DNA from: an uncultured Pseudorhodoferax sp.
GTDB lineage: Bacteria > Pseudomonadota > Gammaproteobacteria > Burkholderiales > Burkholderiaceae
Reading direction: 5' to 3'
NCBI GenBank assembly: GCA_913776795.1
Contig: CAJYRH010000012.1
Location: forward strand, 1-7,601
DNA length: 7,601 bases
The notes beneath the pieces are model-generated. The model was not told where the DNA came from. It worked only from the letters and a program-made list of their open reading frames with translations, and did no database searches. The position numbers were made by a program, and so were the translations under genes. Shown piece by piece: positions 7,106 to 7,601 of the stretch. The first letter of the stretch is position 1. Every line of letters starts with the position of its first letter.

Positions 7106-7601
<496 letters not shown>

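Overview
The window is GC-rich, densely packed bacterial DNA. Its proteins look like those of the Burkholderiales, most likely Comamonadaceae (Acidovorax/Delftia-like). This rests on protein style (SmpB tail, EttA, RhlE, a TAXI receptor with a C-terminal membrane segment) and strong G/C preference at third codon positions. It is my recollection of these families, not a database search. I see no phage, insertion sequence, CRISPR array, tRNA or rRNA.

Layout: (1) 1-93, the last codons of smpB on the + strand. (2) 94-511, a GC-rich gap with small hairpins and no convincing gene. (3) 512-2686 on the - strand, a membrane-bound MHYT-GGDEF-EAL protein for cyclic-di-GMP turnover. (4) 2687-2827, a 141-base divergent control region. 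(5) 2828-3841 and 3838-5190 on the + strand, a two-gene operon with a 4-base ATGA overlap: a self-cleaving P1-family (DmpA/NylC-like) N-terminal-nucleophile hydrolase, then a membrane-tethered TAXI-type TRAP receptor. (6) 5191-6852 on the - strand, ettA, whose stop codon directly abuts the TAXI stop codon with no base between. (7) 6853-7105, a 253-base divergent leader region with several inverted repeats. (8) 7106 to the window end on the + strand, the first part of an RhlE-type DEAD-box RNA helicase, cut off just after the DEAD motif.

Three of the genes (smpB, ettA, rhlE) serve ribosome rescue, control of translation or RNA remodelling. The middle block is a separate group: a c-di-GMP enzyme divergent from a hydrolase/receptor operon.

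The most interesting non-coding signal is in front of rhlE. A 14-bp perfect inverted repeat encloses 102 bases, and its right arm can instead form a local 7-bp hairpin. A third copy of the same heptamer sits just before the Shine-Dalgarno sequence. This could be a switching mRNA leader or a small dispersed palindromic element. A second point is a terminator-like hairpin with a T-rich tail in the ettA leader. I found no clearly new multi-gene system. The least explained gene arrangement is the coupled hydrolase-TAXI pair, which has no transporter permease beside it.
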